Source: Nageia nagi (taxonomy: Eukaryota > Pinophyta). From it: DNA of 64,000 bases. The stretch lies in contig JBITNC010000001.1 in NCBI GenBank assembly GCA_050084985.1, positions 26,102,001 through 26,166,000 on the forward strand, read 5' to 3'. Under the pieces are notes generated by a model. It had not been told where the DNA came from. It worked only from the letters and a program-made list of their open reading frames with translations, and made no database searches. The position numbers and the translations under genes were made by a program. Shown here piece after piece: positions 58,601 through 64,000 of this stretch (position 1 is the first letter of the stretch; every line of letters starts with the position of its first letter).

Positions 58601-59500
58601 TTATGTAAGAATGGAATGAACTTGTACATATAAGGAATGCTGTAAAGATGTCATTTAGGATTTGGTAAACAAAATCATTAGAATTTTAGGTTCGAAAATG
58701 GATAATGCTTTTTAACTTATGCTCTTTTAGTTCATGTTTCACATTTTGCTTTATTTATTTATGCAAAAATTGCAAACATTGAAATGAGCAACCCCCTAAA
58801 ATGAACACATACACATGTACATTTCACAACATGACTTGTTTGGGAAGCCATGAGTGAGGATATATGGATTGGAGCCTTTAAGTTTGATAATCCAAATGGT
58901 GAAAATTTTGTACTTCTCAATTGCCCCTAAGTCCTCTATTGGTCTGGATATAACTCCAATAGGTGGATAGGCATGTGTGTAGTGATACCACATATTCGCA
59001 CATCCATTCAAAGATTATCCTCATAACTTAGGAGGAAAACTTGAAACCTAATTAATATTAATAATTTGTTTGATTTAATAAATGTAATAACCTTACAAAA
59101 TAGTAGGCACTTCTTCTTGTGAGAGTATAATATTGACCAAGGTGAATTGGTTGAGGATTGATAGTACTTATGCCCCTCTTGTGTAGGCATCCAGGTGAAG
59201 GCCTAATTTTAGATAAAAAAATAAGCCTCAATAATGTCACTCTACATCTATGGTTCTTGGTGATGACAAAAGTATTTGGATACATGGATTATTATTTGAG
59301 TTTTAAAACATTTTCACTTGTGAATCAAATCAAGCATGTCTCTAGTGTTAATTTTAACATGTATTATTTACTTAGTTAAAACTTAACATATAATGTTGTT
59401 TATTGAACCATATGTTTATTACTCTTTTCACATCCTTATGTAGCAAATGGGGGAATTGTTTTTACCTAAACACATTCTTGATTGTTCCAACTTTAGGATT
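58601..59500. other. Unassigned sequence before element E gag
   Basis: No domain seen. Several overlapping short frames on both strands (58796-59379) are mutually exclusive and have no family resemblance. Confidence 0.35.
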
Positions 59501-60400
59501 TAGAAACTTTAGATGAGAGTTGAATTGCAGGTAAGGAAGCTTTGGCAAATAGTGAATGAGAACCTTGTACCTTATACAAATAAGAAGGCACTAGAGGATT
59601 ACAACATGAAAAATGAGTTGGCAAACTTCATGATCTTTTATGCAATTTTAGATGATATGCTCCTAATAATTTTCTCTTCAACCTCAGTAAAGGAAGCTTA
59701 GGATAAGCTTAAGTAAATCTACTCTGATTCAAATTTTTTAAGAAGTTTTACCATTCTCTAAAAATTGCTTCAATATTGTTAATGGGAATATGAAAATGTG
59801 GCTATCTGCTTAAACAAAATCATTGACCTAAGGACCCAACTTATTGCTTATGAGTGCAATTGGATCAATGATGAGTTTCATTGTATTCATCATTTTTCAA
59901 AGTTTTTCTTCAAAGTTTGGAAACTTTGTGATAGTTATGGAAATAAGGCTTGATGATGAAGAATAATTCTTCTCCCTTGAGAACCTTTTTAGGATATTTT
60001 TGAAGCATGAGGGAACCCTTAACAAAAAGATGTTGATTTCTTCTCCAAAGAATAATAACATTGCTCTTGGAGTAACCAAAACTCCTTTCAAGAAGAAGTT
60101 CAACCATCAAAAGAAATCTTATCTTTCTTTTTCCAAAAGATTTTAGAAAAGAGGCAATGGCAACAATAGTAATAAGAACAATGGTAACAATGGCAACAAC
60201 AAGAATATCAATAGCAATAGAAATAATGATAACAATAACCACTTCAAGTAAAGAGATAGAAAAGACAAAACAAACCATCTATATCCTAAGGAAAATTTTG
60301 ATGGAAATTGTAACTATTGTGGCATCCAAGGTCACAAAGATGTTTATTGCTATAAAAAAAAAAGAGAGAGAAAAAGAACAAAAGAAATGGTAATGTAAAG
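59501..60400 (+). pseudogene. Gag of copia element E
   Basis: The open stretch 59513-59701 (LRKLWQIV-type, AILDDMLLIIFSSTSVKEAW context) resembles the first half of copia Gag (UBN2-like). Later sequence is shifted among frames. A clear zinc knuckle, NCNYCGIQGHKDVYCYKKK, is encoded at about 60306-60362, with all CCHC residues present. Between them is an Asn- and Lys-rich, low-complexity stretch (AACAATGG repeats, 60155-60245). The minus-strand frames over this region are shadows. Confidence 0.75.
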
Positions 60401-61640
60401 AACTTCAAAGGAAAGAAGGATATTCAGGCTAGTTTTGTTGCAATTCTCTACTCCATGCCTCACACTTTTTTATCTAATTGGATTGTTTACTTTGGTTGCA
60501 CTAATCACTTATGCTTTGAAAAATATAAGTTTGAGAACTTTCAAAAGTATAGGAAAGATGTGATTATGATAGTTGTTAACTCTACCCTTGAAGTCCAAGG
60601 AATTGGGAGTGTGTTGATTCATGGGAAGGTTCTTGATAATGTGCTCTATGTTCCTAAGCTTAGGATGAACCTTCTCTCTATGATCCAAGTTGATAGAAAA
60701 GGGTACTCTTTTGAGTTTGACTCTCAATCCTAGTGCATTACGAAAGGACTTGCCATGTTGGTTAAAGGATCAATGAAAGATGATCTCTACATTATGGATC
60801 AAGTTCTATTAAAAATATGTCTTATTAAAAGTGCATGTTCTAGACATAATGTTTAGCACTAACATTTAGGGCACCTTAACCATAATAATAATCAAGTCAT
60901 GAAAGACCAAGAACTTGTGGAAGGTTTTCCTTTAGTTTCACCTTCAATTGGTCTATATGAGAAGTGCATCCTCGATAAGATGCATAGGCAAAAGTTTAAA
61001 AAAGATAAGGAAACATGAGCATCTCAACCTCTTCAACTTATGCATTCAGATCTGATGGGTCTATTTCAAGCTAAGTCACTTAGAGGAGCATCTTAGATCT
61101 TGACCTTCATTATAACTTTAGTAGGATGACCTTAGGGTATCTACTTGAGCATAAGGATCAAACATTCGAGAGTTTTAAGTTTTTAAGGCCTTTGTTGAGA
61201 ATCAAATTAACCTTAAAATCAAGATGTTGAGATCAAATAATAGGGGAGAATATAATATCAATGAGTTTAATGAATATTATGCTAAGTATGGAATCAAGAG
61301 GTAGTTTACAATTCCTTAAACTCTTTAGTAGAATGGTGTTGAAAAAAATAGGATAATTATAGAGATGGCTAAATGCATGATGGGTAATCTTTCTAGTTTC
61401 TTATGGGGTGAAGCTATGAGCACTACTATTTACATTTTGAATAGGTGTCCCACAAAATTAGTTCAAGGTAAAACTCCTTTTGAGGCATGGTCAAGAAGAA
61501 AACTTAAAATTTCTCATCTTAGGGTGTTTGGTTATGAAGCATTCTCTTACATTATTTTTGAGAAAAAGAAGAAGTTAAATAAAAGAGTAAAAAAATGCAT
61601 CTTTATGGGTTATGAAAATTAGCATAGAGGCTACAGGATC
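60401..61640 (+). pseudogene. Protease and integrase of copia element E
   Basis: The protease lies at 60455-60733: SNWIVYFGCTNHLCFEKYK, where copia enzymes have WxxDSG(C/A)xxH, so the catalytic Asp is lost to Tyr. It continues LDNVLYVPKLRMNLLSMIQV. The pre-integrase zinc region (HLGHLNHNN, EKCILDKMHRQKF) is at 60865-61000. The integrase core starts at SQPLQLMHSDLMGLF (about 61020). The terminal part is open at 61365-61622 (GEAMSTTIYILNRCPTKLVQ, KTPFEAW, HLRVFGYEAF). Many stops lie between. Confidence 0.85.
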
Positions 61641-63360
61641 TACTCTCCATCCTACAAAGATATTTTTATTTCAAGGGATGTAAAGTTTAATGAACTTCCT
61701 AAAGAATCTATTTTTAATAAAGATTTTGAAGATCCAGATGACTCATCAGTTGCCCCTAGCTGGTTGGATATTGATGTAGATAAGTCACCTTAGGAGCAAA
61801 ATTCTCCAACATAAAGGGTAACAAGGAGCATTACCTTGAACAAATTCCTATTTGCCAAGATTAATAACAAGCATGAGCCCTTATCCTTAAAAGAAGCTTC
61901 AAAGCATGGGTGCTAGATGGAAGCCATGAAAATGGAGTATGAGGTGCTTATGAAAAATAAAACTTAGGAATTGGTTCATTATCCCAATTAGAATAATGTG
62001 ATTAGCAATAAGTGGATCTAAAAGGTTAATTTCAATTCTATTAAGGATATTAAGAAATACAAGGCAAAGTTAGTAACCAAAGGTTTTGCTCAAAAATATG
62101 GTGTAGATTATGAGAAAACCTTTGCTCTCATAGCAAAGATGCCTATTGTGAGAATTATCCTTGCTCTATCTATAGCTAAAGGATGGAAAGTTTTTTAACT
62201 TGACATCAAGAGTGCATTTCTCAATGGTTACTTAGATGTAGAAATCTTCATGAATCAACCAGAAGGGTTCATTATGGAAGGTAAAGAGTCTATTATGTGC
62301 AAGCTAAAGAAGTCATTATATGGACTTAAGCAAGCACCTAGAGCTTGGTACAAGAAGATTTAAAGAAACTTTGTAGACATTGGTTTCTCCAAGTGCTTTT
62401 TTTACTCCAATCTATATATGCTTAATCAAGGAAAGTATATGGTCTTGATTCTCCTTTATGGAGATGATCTTTTTATTACTGGGAACAATGCAGAAATCAT
62501 TCAAGAGTGCATATCCAAACTTAAGGCAACATTTGAAATGACTGATCTTGGTCTCTTGCACTACTATTTTGGAATGCAAGTGTATTAATACAAGGATTGT
62601 ACTTATCTTAATCAATCTAAGTATATATCAGACATCTTGTAGAAGTTTGGAATGGAAAAGTGTAGATATGCTACAATCCCAATCTTTCCTAGAATCAATA
62701 TTTCAATGAGCTCCAACTCTTAGTTGGATGATGCTATAGTTTATAGATAATTAATTGGTAGGCTTCTATATTTAACTATTTCTAGATTAGATATTACATT
62801 TATAATGAATACGATGGCATGATTCATGCAGAAACCATATGTTGAGCATCTCAATGCTGTTAAGCAAATCTTAAGGTATATTGTAGGGTCTAAGGATCTT
62901 GCTCTCAAGTATTCTAAATTTCCCTCATTTGTTCTCTTTTTATTCTTAGATTTTGACTATGGGGGATATAGAGATGATAGAAAATCAACCTCTGTGTATG
63001 TGTTTAGCATTGGTTTAGGTACTATCTCTTGGGCTTCCAAGAAGTAGCCCACTATTTTTCTTTCCAACATAGAAGTTGAATACCATGCCATGTTTATTAC
63101 AGCCCAAGAAGCTATTTGGCTAAGGCATATTCTAAAAGGAATTGAATATGACCAAGTTAGCTCATCTTTAATTTATTTAGATAATTAATTAGCTATTTCT
63201 TTAGCTAACAATCCTATGTTCTATCAGAGAATAAAACATGTGAAAATCCATACCCATTTTATTAGGGAGAATGTTCTTGATGGCATCATACACTTGGAGT
63301 ATTTTCCATCTACCTTAAAATTCACTAATTTGTTCACCAAGCTCCTCCTAAAAGCTTAAT
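61641..63360 (+). pseudogene. RT and RNase H of copia element E
   Basis: Starting about 61900 (EYEVLMKN-type), the frame passes through KGFAQKYGVDYEKTFALIAK and VFxLDIKSAFLNGYLDVEIF. YGLKQAPRAWYKK lies near 62320-62355. The active site YGDDLFITGN is at 62457 onward; the family usually has YVDD, so Gly replaces Val. TDLGLLHYYFGMQV follows near 62540. RNase H includes LIGRLLYLTISRLDI (62752-62796), the open frame 62826-63047 with DFDYGGYRDDRKSTS, then EVEYHAMFITAQEAIWL. It ends FTKLLLKA with a stop at about 63357. The reading is fairly good, with isolated stops, so this is one of the younger copies. Confidence 0.88.
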
Positions 63361-64000
63361 TTTGTAATCTTAAGGATGCTATTAGGTTGGTGAAGTTGCC
63401 TTAAAGGGGAAGTAAAGTTTGAATTCTTATTTTGAATTCATGTTTGTGATGAAAACTTCACCTCTAGGAGGATTTTGTGCTGTATAGTGTTGATTTTGTT
63501 GTACACCTCTATGGTAAGTTCACTCTATGTGAGAAACTTATTGTACAAATTTTTAAAGCAAAAAGATTGGCCAATCTAGTACTGTTCAATTATCTATATG
63601 TAAAAAACTCTTATGTGTGTTTTGGCACTATTTAGTTATCTATATGTAAGGATCTCATATGTGCATGCTCTATTTTGTAATGATAATCAACACATGTTTT
63701 ATATATAGTAGGTGACTATGAGTTTTGGCTTGGCATCTTTGTGATGACTTATAGAGCACCATTGATCAGTTTATGATGGCATTTATGTGATTTATATATC
63801 CTAGTTGATATAAATATGTTGAATCTAACTAATCTTGTTATTTGAGTTGCTTATAACTTGCAAGTTCTTTTGAGATTACAGGTTAATTATTTTCGATATG
63901 TAGGCTCTTAGAGACTCTTCATGGCTTCCGTTTGGATGACTATTTCATATACATTGAAACCAATTATGATTAATGATTATATTTGTCAAAGTAGTGAGTC
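63361..64000 (+). other. 3' non-coding flank of element E
   Basis: No 3' LTR resembling 56070-56570 is seen before the window ends. TTAAAGGGGAAGTAAAG at about 63402-63418 could be a polypurine tract, but the following sequence does not start like the 5' LTR. Either the 3' LTR lies beyond the window, or the gag-pol belongs to a different element from the LTR at 56070. A phrase TTATCTATATGTAA is repeated near 63590 and 63639. Confidence 0.45.

Noticed and set aside
1-64000. tRNA or rRNA genes, CRISPR arrays, bacterial-type operons or defence systems
   Set aside because: None seen; tRNA-like matches are only retrotransposon primer-binding sites, and the tandem repeats lack CRISPR repeat-spacer structure.

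Overview
The window looks like intergenic DNA from a large plant nuclear genome, most likely a gymnosperm. This is inferred, not proven. It is strongly A+T-rich, has no convincing intact host gene, and is filled with old, stop-riddled Ty1/copia and Ty3/gypsy retrotransposons, a LINE and a Mutator-like DNA transposon. Several elements are nested inside others. Primer-binding sites resembling the 3' end of initiator tRNA-Met (TGGTATCA...) are typical of plant elements.

Layout. 1-1376: gag end of a copia element (copia-0), cut by an LTR (element D, 1377-1887). 1888-7400: mostly unassigned A+T-rich sequence with a 45-bp minisatellite at 3314-3565. 7440-8570: decayed copia RT/RNase H. 8939-11124 and 24513-26990: one plus-strand copia element (copia-1) split by a minus-strand Ty3/gypsy element A (11125-24512), whose left LTR holds a smaller minus-strand copia (element B, about 11928-14545). 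27017-34072: plus-strand gypsy element C with a chromodomain-like C-terminus, beside the copia-1 pol end. 34416-35499: Mutator-like element with long terminal inverted repeats. About 35870-38570: minus-strand LINE split by a solo LTR (37321-37834). 40503-42165 plus 54080-56016: a decayed, unrecognised minus-strand reading frame (ORF X) split by element G. 42166-54079: element G, the best-preserved unit, with two 849-bp LTRs, a 5-bp target duplication, Gag and aspartic protease, but no RT, RNase H or integrase. 56070 to about 63400: copia element E (5' LTR, PBS, long leader, gag-pol); no 3' LTR is seen.

Elements A and G are relatives. They share the LTR start, a polypurine tract, the sequence after the 5' LTR, a Gag zinc knuckle and an unusual IDEGS protease motif. 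A keeps an RT remnant and G has none, so G probably depended on enzymes supplied by another element. The leader of G carries repeated potential hairpins whose arms differ in sequence but stay complementary, and a CpG-containing minisatellite whose core also occurs in its LTRs. These, together with ORF X, are the most unusual contents. No host operon, RNA gene, CRISPR array or defence system was found. Mismatch counts and boundaries were read by eye and are approximate where marked.
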